Source: Gossypium raimondii (lineage: Eukaryota; Streptophyta; Magnoliopsida; Malvales; Malvaceae). Taken from it: a stretch of DNA of 64,000 nucleotides. The DNA lies in the NCBI RefSeq assembly GCF_025698545.1, contig NC_068573.1, positions 15,089,874 to 15,153,873 of the forward strand. Reading direction: 5' to 3'. A program made the translations under genes and the position numbers. Below, one piece after another: positions 23,201 to 32,607 of the stretch. Every line of letters begins with the position of its first letter. Positions within the stretch are counted from its first letter, which is position 1. Under the pieces are notes generated by a model that ran no database searches, was not told where the DNA came from, and saw nothing but the letters and a program-made list of their open reading frames with translations.

Positions 23201-25654
23201 GTTGAGATGGGTCATAAACCTGTTGTGTTCTAAGCCTTCACCCCAATCTGCCTCATAGTACATATCCAGTTCTTGCCACAAAATTTTCAGATTGTTGTAG
23301 TAGTGAGTTACCTCGAGTGTTCCTTGTCGGATATCCGTTAACTTAAGCTTGATCTCAATTACTTGGGAGGCGTTTCCAAAATCTGAGTAGTTTTCTTTGA
23401 CTGCATCCCACATGTCTTTTGCAGTTTTGAAAAAAAGATAGGTGCGGCTTATATGGCCTTCTATCGAATTGATTAGCCAAGCCATTACAATTAAATTGTT
23501 GAGTTCCCAAGTGGCATAAGTAGGATCTGCTATGGTTGGTCGTGGAATTTCTCCATTGATGTATCCTAATTTGCCATGACTACGAATCACCATAAGAACC
23601 GATTGAGACCATTGCAGGAAGTTTTTCCCATTTAGCCGATGATTAGTGACTATAAGGGATGAATTAATTTCACCTTGAGTGATTCCCTGATTGATATTCT
23701 GAGTCATTTGTGATGTCTCAGTTTCAGATAAATTTTCACTGATATCACCCATTGGAGGACTAAATCGAAGGAATTTTTAGGAAGGGAAATTAGAGAAAAA
23801 AAAATAGGATCGAATGAATCCTAAAGCCCTGATGCCATGAAAAAACTCAGAGGAAAAATATTCTGTATATTTCTACTGCTTTAGTTTACAGATTGTAAAG
23901 GGAGGAATAATTATTTTAAAGGAAACAATTCCTAATTTCCTAAGAATTAGTAACTGAGATTAGTTTCTATTTACAAGGGAACTACTAGTAATAAGGTAAG
24001 GTTTCTATCCTTAATTATAGGGATTCCAACAGTAAGATGTAAGAGTGTTACCCAATTGGACTAACTTCTCAGTTTCGGAAAGTAGGAGGACCAAATCCTG
24101 ACAAACTAAAATAAAGGGGCTAACTTTTCAGTTTTCATAAAGTAGAGAGGTTAAATTCATAAATAGATGATCTCTCTTTTGTTCATCTCATCTATTGACG
24201 GGCAATAATGGAATTGTATTATAATAACTGTCATATAATGTGGCATACTTGCTTTATTTAAAAACAAAATAAAATCATTCTAAGTGTTTTTTCTATTTGA
24301 TTGGGTGGTATTTAGTTAAGAGATCCAAGAGGAAGTAACTACTTTTATGTAGCATGGGAATAATATTTAGCTGCTCCATTTTTGCTTTTTAAGAAAATCA
24401 TCAGATTTGTAAAGATTGTGGCCATCACCTGGTTACTGTTCCCTTTATTAAGGAGAAAGCTTGCATGCTTTGCTTTTCATGGGAACTTTCTAGATAGCCT
24501 TTGTCTTCATCCCCTGATTCTTTCACAATAAACTTCTTAAGCCCCTTCTGTTTTCACCACTTGGAATTTTGCAACCACTGGGAAAAGAAAATGTTCGAGG
24601 CGAATTATTCTCGTTTTAGACTAAACATCTCCATGTATCTGGAATTTTAATCTGCTAAAATCTTGGTGGTTCTACAGTTTAGTTAATGTGAATTGAGAGA
24701 GAACCATTACAGCTTTGATTCTGTCTGTCTGTTTGCTTAAACACAAAATCTGCAGATGGCTTGAAAAACTATCCTCGACATGCCACTGCAGCCAAGATCC
24801 AAATGCAAAAAATGCTGGAAATGGAGCAACTAGCCAATGTTCAGGGTCTGCCAACAGAGATGAATACACTCAATAAGCTGATGGCATTGCATCCTGGAAT
24901 AAACAATCAAACAGGCAACAACCATAACATAGTCGGTCGGGGAACTTTAAGCAGTTCAGCACAAACTGCTTTGGCACTTACTAACTACCAGAATCTGCTT
25001 GTTAGGCAGAATTCGATGAATTCAAAGCCTAGCCCTCTTCATCAGGAAGCCTCGTCTTCCTTCAATAATTTTAACCGAAGTCCATCCTCAAATTTCCAAG
25101 GTCGTGCTGCATTGTTACCAAGTTCCATGCATACCCTGCCTGTTAGTGGCTTATCAAGTCCGCATGTACTAGCTCAGCAGCCTCAACTGCAGAGGCATAC
25201 ATTAACCGCCACTAACTTAATTCAACAGAACCATCTGCTACCCTCTCAGAGTAACCAGGCTTTACAACAGAAAATGATACGACAGCTGCTCCATGAGATT
25301 CCCAATAATAATACGGGAGTTCAGCAGCAGTCCTGGAGTGGGCAGAGTGAGAATGCGAGCATGGGAAGAAATGGAATGGGCTTCGGAAGCAACACCACTG
25401 CTGCAGCTACCTCTAATATGTCGGGAAGTGTTGCAAGGGCTGCACCAAGTCAAAGCAACAGTTACCGAGCTGCTTCAAACAGTGACTCTACCCCAGCTGG
25501 TGGCAACAATGTATCCACCCAGAGAGCACCTGATTTGCCTCAGAATCTTCATTTGCAAGATGATATTATGTCGGATATAGCTCATGAGTTAACGGAAAAT
25601 GGGTTTTTTAACTGTGACGTAGATGATCATACGAATTATGGGTGGAAGGCATGA
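13360..25654 (+). CDS. SLK2: SEUSS-LIKE transcriptional adaptor, SLK2-type
   Basis: Nine coding exons: 13360 (or 13462)-14256, 14568-14699, 14997-15045, 15632-15846, 15933-16001, 18226-18326, 18790-18883, 18958-19027, 24756-25654. All introns are GT-AG and all phases fit. The protein is 841 residues from 13360 or 807 from the first in-frame ATG at 13462. Order of parts (numbered from 13360): Ser/Gly-rich N-terminus with GIFFQGDGQSQ, basic RKKPR, Gln-rich block to about 275, LIM-binding domain about 281-542 (GVCARRLMQYLYHQRQRP to DLIDFCREQKVGPI), then a Gln/Asn/Ser-rich tail ending GWKA. Family knowledge: SEUSS/SLK proteins are nuclear adaptors joining DNA-bound factors to LEUNIG-type co-repressors in embryo, meristem and flower development. 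Oddities: the usual ATG is TTG here, a conserved Trp in exon 5 is Leu, and intron 8 carries a copia insertion. It may be a diverging paralogue or homoeologue; the open frame argues against an old pseudogene. Confidence 0.9.
13430..13465 (+). promoter_or_regulatory. Short upstream ORF overlapping the in-frame ATG
   Basis: An out-of-frame ATG at 13430 opens an 11-codon reading frame whose TGA (13463-13465) overlaps the in-frame ATG (13462-13464) as ATGA. If translation begins near here, ribosomes could reinitiate at the overlapping ATG. This is inference from arrangement only. Confidence 0.4.
14307..14367. repeat. 34-bp tandem duplication in intron 1
   Basis: A 27-bp identical block starts at 14307 and again at 14341 (period 34, core tttcagctaacaatttcag). 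Confidence 0.85.
14568..14699 (+). CDS. SLK2: SLK2-type exon 2
   Basis: Codes 44 residues of the LIM-binding domain, including YWRKFVAEYYSTRAKKRWCL. Acceptor TTTGTAG, donor ATG|GTTAGT. Confidence 0.9.
14997..15045 (+). CDS. SLK2: SLK2-type exon 3
   Basis: Codes DAWYCDICGSKSGRGF plus one base of the next codon; its paired Cys residues are conserved in the family. Acceptor TTTCAG, donor GTAAGA. Confidence 0.9.
15632..15846 (+). CDS. SLK2: SLK2-type exon 4
   Basis: Codes the core of the LIM-binding domain, ATFEVLPRLNEIKF to LRIIFTQDLK. Donor AAG|GTTAAC. Confidence 0.92.
15933..16001 (+). CDS. SLK2: SLK2-type exon 5
   Basis: Codes ILSLEFCARRHEELYPRRL and VAPQ. In the SEUSS and SLK2 proteins I remember, the fourth residue of this motif is Trp (SWEFC); here TTG gives Leu. 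Confidence 0.9.
17261..17412. mobile_element. Short MITE in intron 5
   Basis: Ends at 17261-17289 and about 17382-17412 are inverted copies of TGCTTGGTA.GAAGGATGG followed by AAAAGAG. The element is about 150 bp. The sequences just outside (17225-17260 and 17415-17453, both with cctcca..tgctatctttta) are imperfect direct repeats, longer than a normal target duplication. Confidence 0.7.
17514..17839. mobile_element. MITE-like element in intron 5
   Basis: The left end TGGATGTGCTTGGTTG (17514) and right end CTACCAAGCACACCA (to 17839) are imperfect inverted repeats sharing TGTGCTTGGT. A further copy of the end motif, attctaccaagtaaagc, lies at about 17916-17933, so a nested or longer element is possible. 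Confidence 0.5.
18226..18326 (+). CDS. SLK2: SLK2-type exon 6
   Basis: Codes VNQLLQVAQKCHSSISEGGS to QTNSN plus two bases of a Met codon. Donor AACAT|GTCAGT. Confidence 0.9.
18329..18555. repeat. 113-bp tandem duplication next to the exon 6 donor
   Basis: The block catacaatattagaag to ccaagtcattg occurs twice, starting at 18337 and 18450, with only a few differences. The first copy begins within about two bases of the exon 6 splice donor. Confidence 0.9.
18790..18883 (+). CDS. SLK2: SLK2-type exon 7
   Basis: Completes the split Met codon and codes FLMAGRQLVKSLELQSLN to KRYVRCLQ, a conserved helical part of the LIM-binding domain. Donor CAG|GTACAG; the next intron is 74 bp. Confidence 0.9.
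18958..19027 (+). CDS. SLK2: SLK2-type exon 8
   Basis: Codes IAEAVISMKDLIDFCREQKV and GPI plus one base; end of the LIM-binding domain. Donor G|GTAAGT. Confidence 0.9.
19075..19160. repeat. Left arm of a possible fold-back element
   Basis: Its reverse complement (CTAACTTTTCAATTTTCGTA and onward) resembles 24110-24170 (ctaacttttcagttttcata and onward). Together they look like the ends of a small inverted-repeat element that the copia copy entered. Confidence 0.4.
19296..19487 (-). repeat. 3' LTR of copia element
   Basis: Starts tgaaaaaactcag and ends ggattccaaca on the plus strand; followed by the polypurine tract of the minus strand. Confidence 0.95.
19488..19498 (-). other. Polypurine tract of copia element
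   Basis: Minus strand TTGAGGGGGAG directly abuts the 3' LTR; standard primer for plus-strand DNA synthesis. Confidence 0.8.
19499..20929 (-). pseudogene. copia RT and RNase H remnant
   Basis: Motifs seen on the minus strand: ETFAPVAKLNTVRVLLS, MDVKNAFLNGKLNEEVYM, FCILIVYVDDIILTG-like catalytic block, LKYFLGMEVA, and near the end the RNase H part with MYCDNQVAVNIAHNPV and KHVEIDHHFIKE. These are hallmarks of plant Ty1/copia pol. Broken. Confidence 0.9.
21209..22207 (-). pseudogene. copia integrase remnant
   Basis: CEICQLSKHTRVSYP followed by SDLWGASRVKNIIGARLFIT and TLRTDNGREY show the zinc-binding and catalytic parts of a copia integrase; then KIFGCKAFVHN and the GYSPTQKGYKCY block of the region before RT. 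Broken. Confidence 0.9.
22472..23752 (-). pseudogene. copia gag and protease-start remnant
   Basis: The minus-strand frame contains HRLNGKNFLQWSQSV and a UBN2-type gag region, the CCHC knuckle CSHCNRVGHTKEKC, and the protease motif WILDSGASDHMT. This is the longest open frame left in the element. Confidence 0.9.
23826..23837 (-). other. Primer-binding site of copia element
   Basis: Minus strand TGGCATCAGGGC directly after the 5' LTR, close to the Met-tRNA complement TGGTATCAGAGC. Confidence 0.75.
23838..24031 (-). repeat. 5' LTR of copia element
   Basis: Nearly identical to the 3' LTR; on the minus strand it runs TGTTGGAATCC to TTTTTTCA. Confidence 0.95.
24110..24170. repeat. Right arm of a possible fold-back element
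   Basis: Pairs with 19075-19160; see the left arm. A related half-copy (ggactaacttctcagtttcg) lies just before it at about 24057. Confidence 0.4.
24756..25654 (+). CDS. SLK2: SLK2-type exon 9 (last)
   Basis: Acceptor TCTGCAG. Codes DGLKNYPRHATAAKIQMQKM to GWKA, stop TGA at 25652-25654. It contains the NKLMALHPGIN and ALALTNYQNLLVRQNSMNS motifs and the Ser/Asn/Gln-rich tail of SLK2 proteins, 298 full codons. Confidence 0.92.
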
Positions 25655-25990
25655 CTTTGTTTGGTCTAATAAATGGCTTCCGTTGTGTGAGTGTCGGGCA
25701 AATTTTTGTATAGAATACTGGAAATAGCTGTATTTTTCTTTCTAGTACCCGGGCCTCTTTAACATGGCATTGTTGCGACATCACTTGCTTTGTGCTTGAC
25801 TTGGTATTTGGGGATCTTTGTATCATTTTCAACAAGTGTAATCTATTGAACGAACTTGAGAAGAGATTTAGTTTCTTATTAATATATAATATTTGCCTGT
25901 TTCACTGCCCCACTTTCATGATTCCTTGCGTCGCTTGTATGAGAATTTCTAAAGCAATTAAACATTTCAAAGAAGAGCTGTGATATCCTG
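25655..25990 (+). other. 3' untranslated region of SLK2-type gene
   Basis: AATAAA occurs at 25668-25673, very near the stop, and a more usual AT-rich signal region (attaatatataatattt) lies at 25876-25893. The transcript end is not fixed by sequence alone. Confidence 0.4.
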
Positions 25991-27330
25991 GATGGCAAAC
26001 AGTTTACAACTCTAGCAATGCTTCAATTATAGGAATGGCTTAAAGTCTTAAGTCATTTCTTCTGACGGAAGAAGTGGGCATCATGTCCCATTTCAGCTTA
26101 CCTCACATGCATACCGATAGAAAAACGCACCCACCAATTTGTTATGCTGATGCTTGATGCTTGATGCTTGATGCTTGATACCTTAGCTAACAGTTCGTAT
26201 AACGTTTTCTATTGTATTTATAATTATTTTAAAGTTGTCCAAGATATTCCCGAGAAAGTTCATATAAAGCATCCATTTTTCGTTAGTGGGTGGGTCTCTC
26301 GTTTATAAGTTGGAGAGTGAGTTAATCTATTATAAAAGTGAACAATTTAATCCAAATAAACTTTACTTGAGTATAACCTTGAACTTTAGAAAATTTTGTT
26401 TATTGTGCTTAAACATGACATGAAAAAAAAAACAGAAAATTAAATTCAACATTATTCAAAACACGATAGTGCTTAAATTGTTCAAATTTTTTATATTGAT
26501 TTAAAACTTTAATTGAGAAGTTAATTTTTTAATATTTAACTTTACTCCCGTTTAAAAGTTTAAATATATAGCAATTATTTCATCATATTTATATATACTA
26601 GAACTAAATTACTTGCTTTTATAGTTAAATTGCCGAATAATTTAACCTCTATTATTATTTTTTTGGTCTGGACTCTTATCTAGCAACTCAATTTGAAGAC
26701 AAGAGAGTACTGATAGATTGAAAAATTGTAAGGAGTTTTCATGTCAATGAGTTATAGAAAGTGTTTAAAATGAACCAAACGGGGAGTGAGTTTGAACTTT
26801 AAAATGAATTCTTACTTTGCAGCAATGGAAGAGCTACCTTGCACTCTAAGGACTGATTATTGTCCTCTCATGAGTCAGAACAAAAGAAAGCCTTAAAATA
26901 TAATCGAGCAATTGGAATTTCTGGTGACATATATGGGAAAATTAAGATTATATGCCGATTTCAAGAAAAACAAGGAAACATAGGCTGAAATTTTGATTAT
27001 TTAGTGAAATAGGTTACTTTTTCGTAGATGTGAAAAATGTGTCATGAGAACAGCGTTTTACAAAAAAATGCTTTCTACAAAAGCGCTTTCTTTTGACATG
27101 TAATCTTTTTTTTGAACAATTTCATTATATGTTCTAATCATATCTATTTTTTTTATACAAGAAAATGCCTAGAATTACCCATAATCGCTCATCAACCCAT
27201 AAATAGGAGGATCATGCGCTTTAACGCACCAACATCCTCCTGTATTGGCAAGGATGCACATGCCAATCGAACTAAGATTCAATCAGCTTTCACATGTCAA
27301 CTTTAGATGGTCAAATATTGCTAAAAAGAA
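25991..27330. other. Intergenic region
   Basis: No gene seen. It contains four or so TTGATGC units (26147-26180) and otherwise AT-rich DNA. At 27170-27305 a GC-richer block with an inverted GGAGGAT/ATCCTCC pair looks like a dispersed repeat that I cannot name. Confidence 0.5.
26147..26180. repeat. Short 7-bp tandem repeat (TTGATGC)
   Basis: Four to five perfect or near-perfect units in a row. Confidence 0.9.
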
Positions 27331-27400
27331 GAATTATGAAAATAATGTTTAAAAATGTTTATTACGCAAAACGCAAAAAAAAATAAAAAATAAAAAGAGA

Positions 27401-27519
27401 GGGGTGCAACACAAGGACTTCCCAAAAGGTCACCCAACCTAGTACTACTTTCACTCAAGCACGCTTAACTGCATATTTCTAATGGAATCCAGTGTATTAG
27501 TGTTGGTATGATCACACCC
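27401..27519 (-). pseudogene. Diverged outlying 5S rRNA copy
   Basis: 119 bp, full length but with many substitutions, for example tgcatatttctaatgg where the consensus has tgcggagttctgatgg. Probably not functional. Confidence 0.75.
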
Positions 27520-27715
27520 ATCAATTTTTACGCAATCTATATACATAAAGGTTACACCTTATCGCACTTGCGCCTCGAATTTGAATAAAATATAATCAAA
27601 TAATGTTTAAAAAGATTTCTTTCACAAAACACAAATAAAAACAAAAAAAATTATGCAAATAATGTTTAAAAAGGTTTATTTCGCAAAATGCAAATAAAAA
27701 GATTTAAATAATGTT

Positions 27716-27823
27716 GACTTCTCAGGAAGGAGGTCACCCATCCTAGTACTACACTCACCCAAGCACACTTAACTACAGAATATTAATGGAATTCAATGCA
27801 TTAGTGCTAGTATGATCGCACCC
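27716..27823 (-). pseudogene. Truncated outlying 5S rRNA copy
   Basis: Lacks the last part of the RNA (3' end), where sequence turns directly into spacer-like text; the 5' two thirds are readable. Confidence 0.75.
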
Positions 27824-28029
27824 ATCAATTATTGTACAATCTATTTACTTAAAGACTACCCCCTATCGCACCTGCGCCTCGAATTTGAAAGCAATTACAA
27901 CCAAATAATGTTAAAAAAAATCATTTCGCAAAACGTAAATAAAAAAAAGAATTACGCAAATAATGTTTATACGAACTCGTATTCGTTGTCAAAATCGAGT
28001 CGTGTGTTGCCCGATCATAAAATTAAGTA

Positions 28030-29650
28030 ACGAAGTTTTGGTTAAACAAAAGGGCTATTTTTAAAAGGTTGATAGTTTAAACAAAGTTAACAAACAAATG
28101 ATAAGTCAATAGAATGGTGGAATGTGATCTTAACAGCAGAAGAAAGAACCTCTATTAAAGAATAGAGACCCAAATCTTATATGCTATCAAGGTGATAGAT
28201 GAATGGATGTTTAAAAACTGTGACCCTCTATCTAGGAAGATAGGAACCAATAGCTATCAATGGGGTTGAACGCCACACTTAAAAAGTGATAAGTTCAAGA
28301 AGGAAACAAATTGACACCACTAGCAAGCTAGATAAGTCAATTTGAATCACTAAGAACAACAAGAGTTTGAACAACTCACAAAGTTGCAATAACTCATTCA
28401 AGATGCAAAAGTTTAGTTTTTTTCCAAATGTTTTCAAAACAACTATTTATAGGAAAAATATAAAAGAAAATGAATGGCCAACAGTCAGCCATTAATGTAG
28501 TTCATGTACACAAACCATACAATGAACCGAATGATTCATGAACTCCCTTAAATGCATATAAATGGCTGTTCACTCCCCTTTGTTGGTTCATGGACGCTCA
28601 TCCCTTGTATTGACATGTATTTGGACGTTCATGCACCTCATTGAATGATATTCATGCATGCACTTTAACTTGAAGAGTCACATTCTTCCTCCCTTTGTTT
28701 TGCATGAATTCTTAGCATAGAAGAAACTTCAAGTGCCTTGTATGATCACCAAAAGTCTCATTCATCTCCTTGGGCCGTTCATGCACTTGTATGGAACATG
28801 CATTCTCATAAATAGGCACTTTAATGGCATGTAGGTTTATGAACTAGTTACATGCATCTTGCAGATTCATCCTCCATGATGTTCATGCATGTTACCATTC
28901 ATTGTGCCACATTAATTGCTAAATTCTTTCCCCTTGGACGTGCATGCATGCTTAGCCATGAAGAAACTCCTGTTCCATGAATTGGCCACCTTTAATTCCT
29001 CTCTATCCCCTTTGACCGAATGTATAATGCATGGGACATGCATTTCCATTAATGATGCCATAATGAGAATGTTGGTTCATGAATTTGATGCATGGATCTT
29101 TGAAGTTCATTCCCCACTTTGGTGCATGTATATTCTCATTCAATGTGCTGAATTTATGAGGCTCAATTCCCTTGATTTGTTCATGAATTCTCCTTCATTA
29201 AGAAATGCATGAATTTGTTGGTTCCATGAATGTTCCTTCTTAATGAGTCCAATGAATCTAGAAAAGTGCATGAATGTCCAGCCGCCTATTTAATAACCTG
29301 CAAGACAAATTTAAACTCGGTTAAAAGCATCAATAAGACAAACTAAAACACAACTTAAATGTGTAATAAGCTAAGACACAATTAAGGAGTCTGAATTATT
29401 AACATGCATTAAGGTTGTCCGGAATAAGGCATAGTTAATAGGTCTGACTTAAAAAATGCATTGATTCTATCTGAATTATAACATACTTAATGGACATAAA
29501 CCAAACTAAGACAAATATAAATGCTGAACAAATAATGACACAATTAATAGACTTAAACAAAAACAATCAGACATGTAATAATGTTGTAGGAAATTAAAAC
29601 ATAGTTAATATAATTGAAATGACTAGAAATGTTTAAGTCTTATTCAACAA
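28030..29650 (-). repeat. LTR-like region of the gypsy fragment
   Basis: Rich in ttcatgcatg-type motifs that recur irregularly (28600-29280). On the minus strand a CTATAAATAG box lies near 28445. LTR ends not found. 29300-29650 is AT-rich with repeated agacaaactaa-like words. Confidence 0.4.
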
Positions 29651-29654
29651 CTAA

Positions 29655-29894
29655 TTAGTTAGCTAGGCTGAATTCGACTTGAATTAAATTGCATGGAGCA
29701 CTTGTTGAACCATCCCAAGCTTGATTGACGAGTCCAATTGAAGTTTCCTCCCAAACTCGTGCAACTAAGGCCAAAATTGCTTCTTGGAATTGCTTGGCTC
29801 GAGCTCGAGTAATTGGACCAACTGGTAGCTCGATTGGATCATGAACGGATTCAGTTGAGCCCTTGGGCGAGTTCGTATCATCCCCCCTCTTCAA
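29655..29894 (-). pseudogene. Pol C-terminal tail remnant
   Basis: The translation includes LPVGPITRARAKQFQEAI, a well-known end of plant Ty3/gypsy polyproteins. Fossil. Confidence 0.75.
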
Positions 29895-31295
29895 GGCGAT
29901 TTGTCCTCAAATCGTTCCCAACATGAAATGGAGACAAGTCAGACATGTTGAAACTCGCACTAACATGATACTTACCTGGTAGGTCTATCTTATATCTTTC
30001 TTGAATCATATCCTCTAATCAGACCATTTGCTTGAAATTAGGCCATTTGCTTGAAAAAATCTTTGTTGATCACAACTCCTAGAATTATATCTTCCTTCTA
30101 TCGGGTTGAACATAAATCTTTCTGGAACCTAAAAGTTAAGAACATTTTCAGTAACAAAATTAAAATGGAGGATTTCTTTCAATGCATTGCTTACACGATC
30201 TTGGAACAATTCAAAGATGTTGCAGTTCGTATAAGCATAATGAATATCAAGCGTTCCTTCCAAAAGATGTAAACTCAAGTTAACTCTGGGATCAAAAACA
30301 AGATTTTGTCTTACCATTTCAATCTGACTCTAGAGTTTCATAGCTGGCAACATAGAAGAAACATGGAGTAATTGAAAGTTATAATCATGCAAGACATTCT
30401 TAAATCCTTTCAACCAAAATAGAGAACAAAAATCTCTGAAATCAAAGAGTTGATTTTGACTTTGTACATCATTAGAATTCACATACATTGTTTTCGAAAA
30501 TAATGATAAATCATGCAGCAAATGAAAGTGTCCAATGTAGTTAAACAAAGTAAAATCATGATGATCACCTTCTCTCAACAATAACTTAGGAAAACATGCT
30601 CCGGGTTTAAACACATGATTTTGATCGTTTATTTTTTAATACAACGAAAACTTTTCATTCAACAACAATTCACACATGTTTAACAAATATGATTTTGGCT
30701 TGGATATGTTCAAACAATCAAAGATTTCAAAATTCCTTCGAACAGGCAGAGATATCCATGAAGTTTTCTCACATTGATTTAAAGAATTCACATAGCATTC
30801 TAAATCAAACAGATTAAGCTTATCTCGTGGCAATTCTTTATCACTTACAACAATCAAGTGTTGTTGGCTTATGTTTGAAATAATAACAAAAATGTCCAAA
30901 TCAACTTGCAATTTGATGTTATTCGAATAAACACAACAAATAATTAGACAAACACCTTAAGAAACTATTTGGGACAAAATCAGCAACTTGATTCAACAAA
31001 CAAAACAGGTTGTCGTGAAGAATTTTTTTGAGATTAAAGACATTGGTACATTTGTCAACGAAATTCAAAGAATACCAACTTGATTGAATCTCGAGAGATT
31101 CCTTACCTTTCTTCCCTTCGGAGACTTGAAGAATATGTTTACTCCCCAACATACCTTTTTTGATTAATTAGAATCCTCTCTCGTCGGTAAGGTAATGAAG
31201 TTGGAACTCATTTTTGGGTGGAATTTTATAAACCTGAAATGAAGAGAAATCAAAAGGTAGACTTGAATGTGGGTTAGCAAAAATAGTCCTCCCCT
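29895..31295 (-). other. Interior of gypsy fragment without recognisable domain
   Basis: Several minus-strand open stretches of 60-94 codons occur (for example 30330-30614 and 30636-30911), but I recognise no domain in them. Left unassigned. Confidence 0.35.
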
Positions 31296-31600
31296 TTGTT
31301 TGACTACTCTCTTCACTCGTTTCTTTTTCAAGCTCTCTTTCTTTTTCCACACTTTCTTTTATTTCTTCAATCTCATTTCCTCTTTTTCTCTTGCATAAAA
31401 ATTCTATTTTTCAGACTCACTATCTCTTTTTCTTTCTTTTTCTTCTCGTTTTTGTACTTCACTTTCTTTTACCTCACTCACTTCCAACTCTTTTTTTCCT
31501 CTTTTTCTCTGACTTCTTTTCTTTTTCTTTTTCATTTCTTTTTCTCTTGCACATTTCTCTCGATTTTTCAACAGACTCTTTCAATCTAAGTTAGTCATCA
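31296..31600. repeat. Polypyrimidine tract (Lys/Glu-rich linker on minus strand)
   Basis: Dense in ctttttct words; on the minus strand it reads as Lys/Glu-rich text of the kind found between protease and RT in some plant gypsy elements. Confidence 0.6.
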
Positions 31601-31650
31601 TAGACTTCTTCGGTGTAAGAGGAGCTAAGGTATGCCTATTGGCATAACCA

Positions 31651-31893
31651 TCATGGATAACCCTTCGGTCTGGGTACCTCATCGCATGCAATCTCGTTTG
31701 GGTATTTACCAATGGAAAAGGAAACGATCACTTGTTTGGTAACCTTGAGTTCGCCTCCGTCGTTAAGCCATTGCCGCTTATAGGGGTGCTGATGCTTGGT
31801 AGTGGTAAAACCCAGCTTTCCCACCATCATAGTGCTGGCCACATTTGTGCAACTCCCACCGTTAATGATTACAATACAGACTTTACCTTGCAC
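31651..31893 (-). pseudogene. gypsy protease-like remnant
   Basis: The translation includes VIINGGSCTNVASTMMVGKL and QWLNDGGELKVTKQVIVSFS, typical of the protease region of a plant chromovirus group. Fossil. Confidence 0.8.
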
Positions 31894-31909
31894 ACCACAA
31901 ACTTTACGT

Positions 31910-32029
31910 TTGTGCGATCATACAAGCACTAATGCATCAGATCCCATAAGAACTCCGCAGTTAAGTGCCTTTGGGCGAGAGTAGTACTAGAACGGGTGAT
32001 CCCCTAAGAAGTACTGGTGTTGTACCCCT
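31910..32029 (+). pseudogene. Inverted 5S rRNA copy
   Basis: The only plus-strand 5S copy. It reads GTGCGATCATAC to GTTGTACCCCT. The usual upstream promoter is absent because gypsy sequence lies directly before it. It is followed by about 50 bp of the normal downstream spacer, including a T-run. Confidence 0.9.
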
Positions 32030-32254
32030 CTCATTTTATTTTATATAATTTTTTAGTTGCATTTTCTAAACATCATTTATCTTGCTCAATCTATTTAGAT
32101 AAAGGCTACCCCGTATCACACTTACGCCTCGAATTTGAATGAAAATTCATCCAAATAACGTTTCAAATGACTTATTTCGCAAAATGCAAATAACTAATTA
32201 AATAAATGATGTTTAGAAAATGAATCTAAAAAAAATATATAAAATAAAATGGGA
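32030..32254. repeat. Inversion junction within 5S spacer
   Basis: 32030-32075 is the downstream spacer of the inverted copy (ataattttttagttgc). From about 32081 the text switches to the upstream spacer of a minus-strand unit (gctcaatctatttagataaa). The breakpoint is near 32075-32081. Confidence 0.8.
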
Positions 32255-32373
32255 GGGGTGCAACACGAGGACTTCCCAAGAGGTCACCCATCCTAGTACT
32301 ACTCTCGCCCAAGCACACTCGACTGCGGAGTTCTTATGGGATCCGATGCATTAGTGCTAGTATGATCGCACCC
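32255..32373 (-). rRNA. 5S rRNA copy 1
   Basis: Full length; box A region altered. First copy after the inversion junction. Confidence 0.75.
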
Positions 32374-32487
32374 GTGAACTCTTGCGCAATCTATTTATAT
32401 GAAGGATGCACCTTATCGCACTTGCACCTCGAATTAGTTACATGATGTTTAGAAAATGCAACTAAAAAAAATTATATGATAATGGGA

Positions 32488-32607
32488 GGGGTGCAGCACT
32501 AGGACTTCCCAAGGAGGTCACCCATCCTAGTACTACTCTCGCTCAAGCATGCTTAGCTGCGAAGTTCTGATGGGATCCGATGCATTAGTGCTAGTAAGAT
32601 CGCAACT
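32488..32607 (-). rRNA. 5S rRNA copy 2
   Basis: Extra base near the 3' end and a changed 5' end; the spacer before it is about 70 bp short. Confidence 0.7.

Larger units (their letters stand above)
19296..24031 (-). mobile_element. Ty1/copia element, near full length (fossil)
   Basis: 4,736 bp with LTRs of 192 bp (19296-19487) and 194 bp (23838-24031), each TG..CA, and a perfect 5-bp target duplication gtaag (19291-19295 and 24032-24036). On the minus strand the order is 5' LTR, primer-binding site, gag with CCHC knuckle and DSGA protease motif, integrase, reverse transcriptase, RNase H, polypurine tract, 3' LTR: the Ty1/copia order, of Ale/Retrofit-like size. The two LTRs differ by five transitions and one 2-bp indel, about 2.6%, which suggests an age of one to a few million years depending on the rate. 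The structure is complete but the coding part is broken (about half a dozen breaks). Confidence 0.95.
19028..24755. other. Intron 8, enlarged by a copia insertion
   Basis: 5,728 bp, of which 4,741 bp is the copia element plus its duplicated target. The original intron would have been about 990 bp. Inverted arms at about 19075-19160 and 24110-24170 flank the copia element. 24175-24755 is AT-rich and featureless apart from the branch/acceptor region ending CTGCAG. Confidence 0.85.
27331..27974 (-). repeat. Outlying 5S rDNA units (two)
   Basis: Two 5S copies with recognisable array spacer (aaaacgcaaata, cctcgaatttga), separated from the main array by a gypsy fragment. They are the most diverged 5S sequences in the window. 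Confidence 0.85.
27975..31909 (-). mobile_element. Ty3/gypsy fragment at the 5S array edge (broken fossil)
   Basis: On the minus strand the parts are a protease-like region (31651-31893), a Lys/Glu-rich linker (about 31296-31600), a Pol C-terminal tail with GPITRARAKQFQEAI (29655-29894), and LTR-like DNA (about 28030-29300) with a TATAAATAG box near 28445. This fits a plant chromovirus. It is broken; the RT core was not recognised. It lies between two outlying 5S units and an inverted 5S copy. Many breaks, so probably old. Confidence 0.7.

Noticed and set aside
28916-29212. 98-codon plus-strand open frame
   Set aside because: Lies antisense in the LTR-like part of the gypsy fragment, rich in ttcatgcatg repeats; no recognisable domain.
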